NCBI RefSeq assembly: GCF_900114605.1 | Contig: NZ_FOTP01000002.1 | Span: 1 to 64,000 of the forward strand | DNA length: 64,000 nucleotides | Direction of reading: 5' to 3' | Source of the DNA: Bradyrhizobium sp. NFR13 | GTDB taxonomy: Bacteria; Pseudomonadota; Alphaproteobacteria; Rhizobiales; Xanthobacteraceae | Shown: positions 23,111 through 31,828 of the stretch, piece by piece | Layout of the letters: the number at the start of each line of letters is the position of its first letter | How positions within the stretch are numbered: the stretch's first letter is position 1 | The notes under the pieces: generated by a model | Database searches by the model: none | What the model was told of the DNA's origin: nothing | What the model saw: the letters and a program-made list of their open reading frames with translations, nothing else | Made by a program: the position numbers and the translations under genes

Positions 23111-23281
23111 TCATCCCGTTGGTCCTTCGACTTCCTTGTGATCCTTGTCAGGCAGGACGCCGCTGCCGGGCGTCCTGTTCTCGTCGGTCAGTTCCGGTCT
23201 GTCATGCGGGCCGGCCGGCGGAATTTTCTGATCGGGCGTCGGCCGTTGGTCGAAGGCGCGGTTCTTTGTCTGTTGCGTCAT
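23111..23281 (-). CDS. Small disordered hydrophilic protein
   Basis: A 56-residue product beginning MTQQTKNRAFDQRPTPDQKI and continuing with PPAGPHDRPELTDENRTPGSG and VLPDKDHKE. Rich in Pro, Asp, Gly and Lys, with no hydrophobic core, so probably intrinsically disordered. Proteins with the PPAGPH.RPELT..E.TPG pattern recur in Bradyrhizobium genomes. The ribosome site is weak and function is unknown. Confidence 0.5.
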   Translation of the reverse strand: MTQQTKNRAFDQRPTPDQKIPPAGPHDRPELTDENRTPGSGVLPDKDHKEVEGPTG

Positions 23282-23447
23282 GAAAAGACAATGACGAGGT
23301 TTCGCGCCGGTTCCGTTCAGTGCGCATGATACACACTGCAAGCGTATTTCGATTCGCGCCATTCGATCACGCGCAACGAATTATGCGGAACCATCCGGAC
23401 AACATCGACTTGTCCCACGATACTTTTAAAGGAAGGAATAAATTGTC

Positions 23448-23708
23448 ATGATCAAGAAACTGGCTTTGCTGGCGGCTGCGGCCGTTCTCTATGTCGCAGC
23501 ACCTGCAGGCCCCGCGTCTGCGCAGGGCATCAATGTGCAGATCGGCGGCGGTGGTTATCACCATCAGGATCGTGGCTATCATCGCGGTCCTGGCTATCGC
23601 CACAGCCGCGCCTATATGCGCCGCGACTACGGTCGTCGCGACTACGGTCACCGCCATCACGGCTGGGATCGCGGCGGTTCGCGTACCAAGACTGTGATCG
23701 TTCGCTAA
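23448..23708 (+). CDS. Exported Gly/His/Arg-rich protein
   Basis: An 86-residue protein with a signal peptide (MIKKLALLAAAAVLYVAAPA, cleavage after ASA near 25). The mature part begins QGINVQIGGGGYHHQD and is dominated by His, Arg, Tyr and Gly (RRDYGRRDYGHRHHG) before a final SRTKTVIVR. His-rich content could bind metal, which is a guess. AAGGAAGG lies upstream. Followed by a strong bidirectional terminator shared with the convergent gene. Confidence 0.75.
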   Translation: MIKKLALLAAAAVLYVAAPAGPASAQGINVQIGGGGYHHQDRGYHRGPGYRHSRAYMRRDYGRRDYGHRHHGWDRGGSRTKTVIVR

Positions 23709-23730
23709 CCGACGTCAATGGTTTGAAGGA

Positions 23731-23762
23731 AACAGCCTCGCGCAAGCGGGGCTGTTTTCTTT
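23731..23762. terminator. Bidirectional terminator
   Basis: Stem AACAGCCtCGCG / GCGgGGCTGTT with a T run on the plus strand and an A run upstream. It serves the exported protein gene on the left and the O-antigen-ligase-type gene converging from the right. Confidence 0.8.
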
Positions 23763-23772
23763 TGTGCGTTTG

Positions 23773-25041
23773 TCAGACGTTGCCCGGCTGCGCGGAGGCC
23801 GCACGCAATTGCGCCGTTGCCATGTATTGCTGCGTGGCGACGAACATGCCCCACATCGCGCCGAGCATCATCCAGAAATGGCGCCAGTGATCGGTGTCGA
23901 TGATGAAGGCCTCGCCGACCGTGCCGAGATAGGCTGCGAACACCGCGAGATAAGCGCGCTGCCATGGCACGCGCACGAAAATATAGCGGAAGCCGAGCAG
24001 GGCGGTGATGAACACCAGTGCGGGATAGCATACGCCGGAGATCCAGCCGCCGGACATGAAGGCGTTGAGATAGGAGTTGTGGGTGTCTTCCGGAAAGAAG
24101 CGCGTGAATTGCAGCGGGCCGATGCCGAATGGCAGATCGAGCGCCATCTGCGCGCCGAGCACATGCCGGCCGAAACGACCGAACCGGCCTTCGTCATATT
24201 TCTGATCGAACGAGGCGCGCTGCTTGAACATGTCGGCGATGAAGTCGAACTGCAGCAGGATCACGATCACCAGCACCACGACGGCGACGGCCGCCAGCGC
24301 CATGATGATGATGCGCGAGCGCTGTTTGTTGGACTGGCTGGTCAGCACCATCAGCATCAGCATGAAGGCCGAGGTGATCGCCAGCAGGCCCCAGGCGGCG
24401 CGGGAGAAGGCGAGCAGGACGGCGAGCGCGATGATGCCGAGCGCAATGGCGCTGCGCAGCGAGCGACCGAAACCGTCGCTGACGACGCTCTGCAGGCAGA
24501 ACAGCGCCGGCAGCACCAGAAACGCGCCCAGCACGTTGGGATCCTTGAACGTGCCGGAGGCGCGGCCATAGAGCGTGAACATCCCGGCGCCGGGGATCAG
24601 ATTCAGATAGCCCAATATGCCGGTCAGCGATGCCACCAGTGCGCCGAGGATCAGGCCGCGGCGCAAGAGATCGATGCGCGCCAGCGTGTCCTCGGACATC
24701 ACCAGCGCGACGAAGATCGCCATGATGGCCATGTACCAGGAGGTCAGGATCCAGTTCACGACCGGCGCCTTGTCGAGCAGATAGGCAGCGCAGATCGTGT
24801 AGCCGATATTGACCAGGAACAGCAGGAGCAACAGCGGCACAAACACCAGCCGCATGCGCAGGCCCGACGCGAAGAATACGACCATCGCGGTGAGGGTCGC
24901 GATCTCGAAGGGGCTCGGCTCGATGAAGACGATGGCGCCGCCAAAACCCATTGCCCATAGCAGCGCGCGCTGCAGCGTCACCACGGCGGGAGGCGCCGCG
25001 GGCGAGGCGATGTAGTGATCGGCAGTCGCGTGAGTGCTCAT
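23773..25041 (-). CDS. O-antigen ligase/polymerase family protein
   Basis: A 422-residue inner-membrane protein with about ten to twelve hydrophobic helices. The Wzy/WaaL (PF04932) core is visible as RASGTFKDPNVLGAFLVLPA, the LLAFSRAAWGLLA segment and, after a long loop, FGIGPLQFTRFFPEDTHNSYL with the conserved His. Members either polymerise repeat units or ligate polysaccharide to lipid. Placement beside the initiating sugar transferase, a glycosyltransferase and a chain-length protein suggests an exopolysaccharide polymerase. Confidence 0.88.
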   Translation of the reverse strand: MSTHATADHYIASPAAPPAVVTLQRALLWAMGFGGAIVFIEPSPFEIATLTAMVVFFASGLRMRLVFVPLLLLLFLVNIGYTICAAYLLDKAPVVNWILTSWYMAIMAIFVALVMSEDTLARIDLLRRGLILGALVASLTGILGYLNLIPGAGMFTLYGRASGTFKDPNVLGAFLVLPALFCLQSVVSDGFGRSLRSAIALGIIALAVLLAFSRAAWGLLAITSAFMLMLMVLTSQSNKQRSRIIIMALAAVAVVVLVIVILLQFDFIADMFKQRASFDQKYDEGRFGRFGRHVLGAQMALDLPFGIGPLQFTRFFPEDTHNSYLNAFMSGGWISGVCYPALVFITALLGFRYIFVRVPWQRAYLAVFAAYLGTVGEAFIIDTDHWRHFWMMLGAMWGMFVATQQYMATAQLRAASAQPGNV

Positions 25042-25103
25042 GGCGGCGTCACTCTACGCGGGCGGGGTTGACGAGTGGTGTAAGGCAGAGGCTGAGGCCT
25101 GCC

Positions 25104-26618
25104 TCAATACGCGTTCTCGTTCTTCGTCAGCATTGAAACCGGTGTTTTCAGCATGATGTAGACGTCGAACAGCACTGACCAGTTCTCGATGTAGTAGAGA
25201 TCGAATTCGACGCGCTTCTGCAGTTTCTCCTCGCTGTCGACTTCGCCGCGCCAGCCATTGACCTGCGCCCAGCCGGTGATGCCGGGCTTGACGCGGTGGC
25301 GAGCGAAATAGCCGTCGACGGCCTCGTCCAGCAGCTGGCTCTGCACCCTCTGCTGAACGGCATGGGGGCGGGGGCCGACCAGCGACAGGTTGTTCTTGAA
25401 CACCACGTTGAACAGCTGCGGCAATTCGTCGATCGAGGATTTGCGAATGAACCGGCCAACGCGGGTGACGCGCCTGTCGCCCTTGGTGACCACGGTCTTG
25501 GCCAGCGGGTCGGCCTGGTCGTGATAGAGCGAGCGGAACTTGAAGACGTCGATGCGCTCGTTGTTGAAGCCGAAGCGCTTCTGCCGGAACAGCACCGGGC
25601 CCGGGCTGTCGAGCTTGATGGCGATGGCCACCAGCGCCATGAAGGGCAGTGCGGCGATCAGGATCAGGCCGCCGACGATATGGTCGAACAGCCACTTCAT
25701 CACCAGATCCCAGTCGGTGATCGGCGCCTCGAACACGTCGAGGGTCGGCACCTTGCCCAAATAGGAGTAGGAGCGGGGGCGGAAGCGCAGCTTGTTGGTA
25801 TGCGCGGACAGGCGGATATCCACCGGCAGCACCCACAGTTTCTTCAGCATTTCCAGAATGCGCGTCTCGGCCGAGATCGGCAGCGCGAACAGCACGAGAT
25901 CGACGCGGGTACGCCGCGCGAATTCGATGATGTCATCGACTTTGCCGAGCTTCGGCGCGCCGGAGATCGTGTCCATCGAGCGCTTGTCGTTACGGTCGTC
26001 GAACACGCCGAGGATCTGGATATCGGAATCTTCCTGGGCATTGAGATCCCTGATCAGCGCCTCGCCATTGGAATCGGCGCCGACAATGATGGTGCGGCGG
26101 TCGAGCCGTCCCTGATGCGCCCAGCGTTTGATCAGCGCGCGCACGACGGCGCGTTCCGCGATCAGGGCGACGAGACCGACGAAGAAGAACGAGGAGAGCC
26201 AGACACGCGACACCGCGCCGCCGACCTTGGCGAAGAATGAGACGCCGATGAACAGCAGGAACACGAAGGCCCATGCCGACATCATACGCGTGAGCTGCTT
26301 GATGTGGCCGCGGAAGACCTGCACCTGATAGATGTCGGCAGATTGGAAACACACCACGGCAGTAGCAGCCATCGCGACGATCGCGGCGAAGTATTCCCAT
26401 CTGAAGCCAGCTTCTGGCGCGACATAGAGCAGGTTGAGCGCGATGCCGATGATGCTGAGCATCAGGAAATCGACGACGCGCACGACGCCGGTGATCACGA
26501 CCGGAGAATAGGCGGCGCGCACCTTCTGATCGGCGACGGCGAGAGCCGCGGGCGTCAGGCGTCGGCGACGTTCGAACCGGCGTTCGCCGGGCGCGTCCGT
26601 CGCGGCCGCGTCGATCAT
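25104..26618 (-). CDS. Undecaprenyl-phosphate sugar transferase
   Basis: A 504-residue polyprenyl-phosphate hexose-1-phosphate transferase of the WcaJ/PssY type, which starts repeat-unit synthesis on the lipid carrier. The N-terminal half has four or five membrane helices and a nucleotide-binding-like CoA_binding_3 domain (TIIVGADSNGEALIRDLNAQ). The catalytic C-terminal domain contains the membrane re-entrant FDHIVGGLILIAALPFMALV, FRQKRFGFNNE, IRKSSIDELPQLFNVV, NNLSLVGPRPH and KPGITGWAQVNGWRG. A TTG further upstream gives a longer version; the ATG is preferred. Lies between polymerase and glycosyltransferase genes. Confidence 0.92.
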   Translation of the reverse strand: MIDAAATDAPGERRFERRRRLTPAALAVADQKVRAAYSPVVITGVVRVVDFLMLSIIGIALNLLYVAPEAGFRWEYFAAIVAMAATAVVCFQSADIYQVQVFRGHIKQLTRMMSAWAFVFLLFIGVSFFAKVGGAVSRVWLSSFFFVGLVALIAERAVVRALIKRWAHQGRLDRRTIIVGADSNGEALIRDLNAQEDSDIQILGVFDDRNDKRSMDTISGAPKLGKVDDIIEFARRTRVDLVLFALPISAETRILEMLKKLWVLPVDIRLSAHTNKLRFRPRSYSYLGKVPTLDVFEAPITDWDLVMKWLFDHIVGGLILIAALPFMALVAIAIKLDSPGPVLFRQKRFGFNNERIDVFKFRSLYHDQADPLAKTVVTKGDRRVTRVGRFIRKSSIDELPQLFNVVFKNNLSLVGPRPHAVQQRVQSQLLDEAVDGYFARHRVKPGITGWAQVNGWRGEVDSEEKLQKRVEFDLYYIENWSVLFDVYIMLKTPVSMLTKNENAY

Positions 26619-26750
26619 TGAACGTGCGTTGATCGGGTCCAAGGTGAAATGTCCGTTGTTGCGCTGGCATGCGATGTCGCACGTCAAGCCTACCGCTTTT
26701 CGTGAGAATTACCGGACAAATCGGAAGATTTGGTTACAGGTTAAGGAGAG

Positions 26751-27884
26751 TTAACGTTTCGCAAATGCGCCGCGATAGCCTTCGATGACGCCCTCGACCA
26801 TTGCGTCCTGCGAGAAATGTTCCGCGATGCGCTCACGGAGCAATTGTGCACGTGCGCGCGCAGCGGCGATGTCATCGAGAGCAGTTTTGATCGCCGCGGC
26901 CATGGCGTCGACATTGTTCGACTGGAACAGAGCGGAGGTGTGCGATCCGAAGATTTCCGGAATGCCGCCCACATTGGCGGCGATCATCGGAATGCCCGCA
27001 GCGGCGGCCTCGATCACGACATAGGGCATCGAGTCGCCGCGCGATGGAACCACCAGCAGGCGTCCTTTCGAAAACCCGTAACGCGGTTTGACATGGCCGA
27101 TGAAGCGTACGGCGTCGGTGAGACCGAGGCGCGTTATCTGCGCCTTCAATGCGTTGGTCTCTTCGCCGTCGCCGCCCAGCGTCAGGGTGACGGGCTGTCC
27201 GTCGGCACGCAGGCGCGCGACGGCATCGACGAGCAGATCCGCGCCCTTGATGCGGCGGAACTCGCCGACATAGCAGATATCGGTGGCGTCATCGGCGGGC
27301 TCGACGGGATCGAATTCGCCCGATGTCACGCCGTTGAACACGCATTTCACGAGGCCTGACGGGGTGCCGATCATGCGTTGATAGGTGTCGCGGGCGAAGG
27401 CGCTCTCGAACAGGAACAGTTCGGTGCGGTTCATCAGGGCGCGTTCGAGGCGGCTGTAGAAGGCGCCTTTCGCCGTATTTTGCGGATAATGCAGCGAACC
27501 GCCATGCGGCGTGTAGATGCGGATGACGTTGCTCGACTTTGCCTTCAGGCGCACGAAGGCGCCGGCCTTGGCGCCGTGGCCGTGCAACACGTCGGGCTTC
27601 AGCCGGCTGACGAGGCGCATGAACTGCATCCAGACCAGAACGTCGCCCGGATGTGGCTCGCGGTGGATCGGCAGGCGATAGGTGCCCAGCTTCAGGCGCG
27701 GCGCGATCTCGGCCAGTGCATCGCGGGCGCGGTCGCCGCCGGTCAGGCTGTCGGCGACGATACCGACTTCATGGCCGCGATCGGCCTGGCCGTTGGCGAC
27801 ATCGATGATGTGGCGAAAGATGCCGCCGACCGGCGCGCGGACAGCGTGCAGGATGCGAAGCGGCGTGTCCGAAGGTGCGCTCAT
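26751..27884 (-). CDS. Family 4 glycosyltransferase
   Basis: A 377-residue GT-B fold enzyme. The N-terminal domain has RILHAVRAPVGGIFRHIIDV and a Gly-rich donor-side loop; the C-terminal domain shows YVGEFRRIKGADLLVDA, LGGDGEE and the EX7E signature region (PSRGDSMPYVVIEAAAAGIPM). It would transfer a sugar from a nucleotide donor to the growing repeat unit on the cytoplasmic face. The start MSAPSD is used because similar proteins begin there; an ATG five codons upstream is possible. Divergent from the chain-length gene. Confidence 0.9.
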   Translation of the reverse strand: MSAPSDTPLRILHAVRAPVGGIFRHIIDVANGQADRGHEVGIVADSLTGGDRARDALAEIAPRLKLGTYRLPIHREPHPGDVLVWMQFMRLVSRLKPDVLHGHGAKAGAFVRLKAKSSNVIRIYTPHGGSLHYPQNTAKGAFYSRLERALMNRTELFLFESAFARDTYQRMIGTPSGLVKCVFNGVTSGEFDPVEPADDATDICYVGEFRRIKGADLLVDAVARLRADGQPVTLTLGGDGEETNALKAQITRLGLTDAVRFIGHVKPRYGFSKGRLLVVPSRGDSMPYVVIEAAAAGIPMIAANVGGIPEIFGSHTSALFQSNNVDAMAAAIKTALDDIAAARARAQLLRERIAEHFSQDAMVEGVIEGYRGAFAKR

Positions 27885-28117
27885 GATCAGAATCGGCATT
27901 CGCTGACGAGGAGGGCGTCGCCGGGGGCTGGGACGCACATCGGAAAATCCCTGAAGCAATTGAATCCAATAAGAGCCTTCGTCGTTAAAAAACCGTGTGG
28001 ATTCAGGCTTCCGCTGCAACGTCCCGGTATCAGCCTGCCAATTAACCGCGCGGCAACCTTAATCGTCTTTAATCGATTCCGTTGAGTAGACGCAGTGGCG
28101 TTTGGGTGGGGTAGGCG

Positions 28118-30421
28118 ATGCGTTTGGCATTCTGGCGTGCAGGCAAGGGCAATGCGTCGGTCGAACGGGCCATCAAGGCGCCAACCATGCCAAACCCGGT
28201 TTCTCGCAAAAATCCGGAGAAGAAAGCAGAGCGCGCGGTCGCTGCGCCGGCGCCCGATCTCGGCGACCTCGATCTGCGCGCGCTGTGGCAGGCGCTCATC
28301 CGCCGCAAGATGTGGATCCTCGTTCCGACGCTGCTGGCACTTGTCGGCTCGCTCGTCATCGTCAACATGATCACGCCGCGCTTCAAGTCGGAAGCGCGCA
28401 TTCTGATCGACGGGCGTGAAAACGTTTTCCTGCGGCCAAGCGGCGAGCGCAACGAAGAGCGCACCTCTCTCGATGCGGAAGCCGTGACCAGCCAGGTGCA
28501 GCTGTTGCTGTCGCGCGACCTTGCCCGGGAGATCATCAAGAAGAACAAGCTCGCGGAGCGCCCGGAATTCGATCCGGTGTTGCAGGGCGCGCAGCCATGG
28601 CGGTCGCTGCTCGGCCTGATGGGCATCGGCCGCGATCCGTTCTCGATGACGCCTGAAGAGCGCGTGCTCGATGCCTATTACGAGCGTCTGACGGCCTATG
28701 CAGTCGACAAGTCGCGCGTCATGGTCGTCGAATTCCAGTCGCGCGATCCCGAGCTTGCCGCCCGCGTCGCCAATTCCATCGCCGACGGTTATCTGGTGAT
28801 GCAGCAGAATGCGCGGCAGAATCAGGCAAGGTCGGCCGGGCAATGGCTGTCCGGTGAGATCGATGACCTGCGCAAGAAGGTCGTCGAGGCGGAAGCGCGC
28901 GCGGAGGAGTTCCGCTCCAAGTCGAGCCTGTTCATCGGCACCAACAATACGTCGCTCTCGAACCAGCAGCTCGGCGAGATCAACAGCCAGCTCAACAATG
29001 CGCGCTCGCTGAAGTCCGACGCCGAATCGAAGGCGCGGCTCATCAAGGACATGCTGCAGACCGGCAAGCCGATCGAATTCTCGGAAGTGCTGAATTCCGA
29101 CCTGATCCGCCGGCTGTCCGAGCAGCGCGTGACGCTGCGTGCGCAGCTCGCCGAACAGTCCTCGACGCTGCTCGATAACCACCCGCGCATCAAGGAATTG
29201 CGGGCGCAGCTCGGCGATCTCGACAAGCAGTTGCGCGACGAAGCCGCGAAACTGTCGCGCACCTTCGAGAACGATGCGCGCATCGCCAGCGGCCGCGTCG
29301 ATGGCCTGACCAACAATCTCGAACAGCTGAAGCGCCAGGCGACATCCAGCAACGGTCAGGATGTGCAGTTGCGGGCGCTGGAGCGCGAGGCGAGGGCGCA
29401 GCGCGATCTGCTCGAATCCTATCTGGCGAAATACCGCGAGGCGTCCACACGCGAGAATATCGAGGCGGCGCCGACGGATGGCCGCATCATCTCCCGCGCC
29501 ATCGTGTCCAACACGCCAGCTTATCCGAAGAAACTCCCGATCGTGCTGATTGCGACGCTGGCAACATTGATGCTGACTGCCGGCGGCATCGTCACCAGTG
29601 AGCTGCTGCGCATGACCGCGCCGCGCGGTGCTGCGCCGATGGTGCCGGTCGCGCAGGCCCGCGTTACGGAGCCGGTGTTCAAGCCGTTCGTGGATCAGGC
29701 GCCTGCCGCCGTGCGCGAGCCGGAAACTGTCGTTGCGCCGGGCATCGTGCCTGAGCCGGCTCCCGTTGCCGCGCCGCAGCCCGTAGTGCGCGATACCCAT
29801 CCTGAACTGGCCGCTGGCGTCAGTGAAATCGAGCAGCTAGCGCAGGAGTTTCGTGCGGCTGGCAAATCCGCGCGCAAGATCACGATCCTCGGCACCGGCC
29901 ACAACGACAATATCGCGCTCACTGCGCTGACGCTGTCGCGCATCCTGTCGCGCGACGCGAAAGTGGTGCTGGTCGATCTGGCCTCATCGTCGCCGACGCT
30001 GGAAGCCGTGTCGAATGATCCGCGTGCACCCGGACTGGCGGAGCTGATGCTGGGCGAGGCGTCGTTCGGCCAGGTCATCACCAAGGACCGGATGTCGGGC
30101 CTGCATATGGTGGCGGCTGGCCGCGCCGGCGCCGATCGCTCGTTGCTGCAGTCACCGCGCCTGACCATGGCGCTCGATGCGCTGCTGCGCGTCTATGATC
30201 ACGTGCTGCTGGATGCCGGCACCGCGGCCGATCTGCCGGCGGGGCTTCTGACCGATCAGGCCCGCGCCGTGGTGGTGCCGGAAGTCACCATGAGCGTGGA
30301 TGCGCGCGAGCTGATGGCCGAACAGCTCAAGGCGGTGGGCTTTGCGGATGTGAAGATGCTGCGCTCAACGCCGCCGGCCAACGATCCGGTCGGACCGGGC
30401 GGCCGCGTGTTTGCGGCGTGA
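28118..30421 (+). CDS. Wzz/BY-kinase-like chain-length protein, Walker A lost
   Basis: A 767-residue polysaccharide co-polymerase. After a short cytoplasmic N terminus, LWQALIRRKMWILVPTLLAL is the first membrane helix. A long periplasmic coiled-coil region follows (residues about 90-460, GNUM-like part near 410-470), then a second helix (LPIVLIATLATLMLTAGGIV). The C-terminal cytoplasmic domain has the BY-kinase fold but its P-loop reads ILGTGHNDNIALTALTLS, without the Gly-Lys-Ser/Thr that binds ATP; VVLVDL and DHVLLDAG correspond to the other Walker motifs. No Tyr cluster ends the protein. It therefore regulates chain length without being a kinase. Confidence 0.9.
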   Translation: MRLAFWRAGKGNASVERAIKAPTMPNPVSRKNPEKKAERAVAAPAPDLGDLDLRALWQALIRRKMWILVPTLLALVGSLVIVNMITPRFKSEARILIDGRENVFLRPSGERNEERTSLDAEAVTSQVQLLLSRDLAREIIKKNKLAERPEFDPVLQGAQPWRSLLGLMGIGRDPFSMTPEERVLDAYYERLTAYAVDKSRVMVVEFQSRDPELAARVANSIADGYLVMQQNARQNQARSAGQWLSGEIDDLRKKVVEAEARAEEFRSKSSLFIGTNNTSLSNQQLGEINSQLNNARSLKSDAESKARLIKDMLQTGKPIEFSEVLNSDLIRRLSEQRVTLRAQLAEQSSTLLDNHPRIKELRAQLGDLDKQLRDEAAKLSRTFENDARIASGRVDGLTNNLEQLKRQATSSNGQDVQLRALEREARAQRDLLESYLAKYREASTRENIEAAPTDGRIISRAIVSNTPAYPKKLPIVLIATLATLMLTAGGIVTSELLRMTAPRGAAPMVPVAQARVTEPVFKPFVDQAPAAVREPETVVAPGIVPEPAPVAAPQPVVRDTHPELAAGVSEIEQLAQEFRAAGKSARKITILGTGHNDNIALTALTLSRILSRDAKVVLVDLASSSPTLEAVSNDPRAPGLAELMLGEASFGQVITKDRMSGLHMVAAGRAGADRSLLQSPRLTMALDALLRVYDHVLLDAGTAADLPAGLLTDQARAVVVPEVTMSVDARELMAEQLKAVGFADVKMLRSTPPANDPVGPGGRVFAA

Positions 30422-30438
30422 TCACGTAACTATCAGTG

Positions 30439-30562
30439 CGTCGTCCCCGCGAAGGCGGGGACCCATACACGCTGAAGAGATGCTTCGAGAAAATTCGATC
30501 TGGCTCTGTCGCTTTGAGCTGGACTGACCGTGGTTATGGGTCCCCGCCTTCGCGGGGACGAC
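30439..30562. repeat. Inverted pair of REP-like palindromes
   Basis: The word CGTCCCCGCGAAGGCGGGGA (30,442 region) followed by CCCATA recurs in reverse orientation at 30,535-30,562. Each copy is itself a palindrome, TCCCCGC / GCGGGGA. The two copies face each other across about 70 bases, between convergent genes. Such palindromes are common intergenic repeats in this family. Confidence 0.85.
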
Positions 30563-30571
30563 AATCGTAAC

Positions 30572-31753
30572 TCAGCGCTGAAACGCTTGGCGCAGCATCT
30601 GTGCCATCTGCAGCAGAGCCGGGGTCTGCTTCACGATCCGCTTGGCATGGGCAAAGGACGACAGGCCCATGGCGCCGAGCCTGCCGCGCGTGGTGAGCGG
30701 CACGAAACTGTCGAAGATCGGTTCGTCGTCCTTGCAGAACATCCGCTTGTAGTCGTCGCCGCCGATGCCGAGATCCAGCGATGTCACGCCGCGCTCGGCA
30801 TAGGCATCGATGATGGTGCGCATCAGGATCAGGCCGGGGCTGTATTTCGCATTCTCCGACATGGTGTAGGTGTTGAACATCATCGAGAAGCGGTTGTCGT
30901 CGGCGACGCCAGCGAACATCGCGATCATTTCGTCGTCGCAGACAAGCGCGTGGATATCGATGGTGTAGCCATCCGTGCGGGGCGTCGTGCAGGCCTGGCG
31001 GATGAAGGCTTCGACGCCGGGCTCGGCGAAGACGTTGGGCAGATTCTGTTCGGCCATGCGCAGCGGCTTGATGGCGAAGAAGGCGTCGAGCACGCGCTTG
31101 ACCTCGGCATCCGTCTTCGCGTGCATGTAGCGATAGCCGGCAAGATTTCGATACTTTCCTTCCTTGGTCTTCAGGCGCTTGCGGAACGAATTGCTGATGC
31201 GATCGGTCGCCGCTTCGCCGGGCTCCATCTTCAATACCGGGCAATCATTGGTCGAGGCCTGGCTCGGCAACAGCGCGAGCGGATTGTCGACACCGATCCA
31301 GCTTTTTGGCTGACGGACCAGCGCAAGGACGTCAACCGTCTCGGTGTGCTTTTGAATTCCTTGCAGCAGCGCGTCGATATCGGCCTTTGTCGCCTGCACC
31401 GCGAAATCGCGGCGGAACAGCGGCATGTTGAAGGTGACGTGCTTGCCGCCGAGATAGCCGGCGACGCGCATGCCGTTCTCACGGCTGACCGCGAGCGGCA
31501 GCAACATCAGCGGCTGATGCGCGGCGTCATAGGCGACGATGATGAAGGGCTTCAGGCCTTCCTGCGCGCCGATATGGGTCTGCCATGCCGACTGGAAATC
31601 GAAGCGCTGATAGGGCGTGGAGAGTTGTTCGGAGCTCTCGAGGCTGCGCCAGATGGCTTCGGCGGCGCCGAAATGGCTGATCACATCGACGTGCGCGATA
31701 CGGCTCGCAACTGCCATCGCCACAGGTGTTTCCATCACAGCAGCCATGGTCAT
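30572..31753 (-). CDS. CelD/BcsL-type GNAT acyltransferase
   Basis: A 393-residue protein of the CelD/BcsL acetyltransferase family, FemAB-like with two GNAT-type folds. Visible landmarks are the N-terminal YQRFDFQSAWQTHIGAQEG, LPLAVSRENG, the basic helix SNSFRKRLKTKEGKYRNLAG and the C-terminal SPGLILMRTIIDAYAERGV then DLGIGGDDYKRMFCKDDE. Members acylate polysaccharide or peptidoglycan precursors or transfer amino acids. It lies next to the exopolysaccharide genes and diverges from the NodB-fold gene, suggesting modification of the polymer. Confidence 0.85.
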   Translation of the reverse strand: MTMAAVMETPVAMAVASRIAHVDVISHFGAAEAIWRSLESSEQLSTPYQRFDFQSAWQTHIGAQEGLKPFIIVAYDAAHQPLMLLPLAVSRENGMRVAGYLGGKHVTFNMPLFRRDFAVQATKADIDALLQGIQKHTETVDVLALVRQPKSWIGVDNPLALLPSQASTNDCPVLKMEPGEAATDRISNSFRKRLKTKEGKYRNLAGYRYMHAKTDAEVKRVLDAFFAIKPLRMAEQNLPNVFAEPGVEAFIRQACTTPRTDGYTIDIHALVCDDEMIAMFAGVADDNRFSMMFNTYTMSENAKYSPGLILMRTIIDAYAERGVTSLDLGIGGDDYKRMFCKDDEPIFDSFVPLTTRGRLGAMGLSSFAHAKRIVKQTPALLQMAQMLRQAFQR

Positions 31754-31828
31754 CGCGAGCCTGTTTCAGATTTTGTTTAGATTTTCAGGTTTGGGCCGAC
31801 CTTTGCAAAGAAATGTCAACAAACAGTA

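Noticed and set aside
27887-29800. A 637-residue minus-strand ORF opposite the Wzz/BY-kinase-like gene
   Set aside because: It runs through the complement of a well-supported coding gene with no ribosome site or domain; long antisense frames are expected in high-GC coding DNA. The same applies to the frames at 23,764-24,960, 25,296-26,240, 33,325-34,491, 39,685-41,217, 44,063-45,481 and 53,767-55,392.
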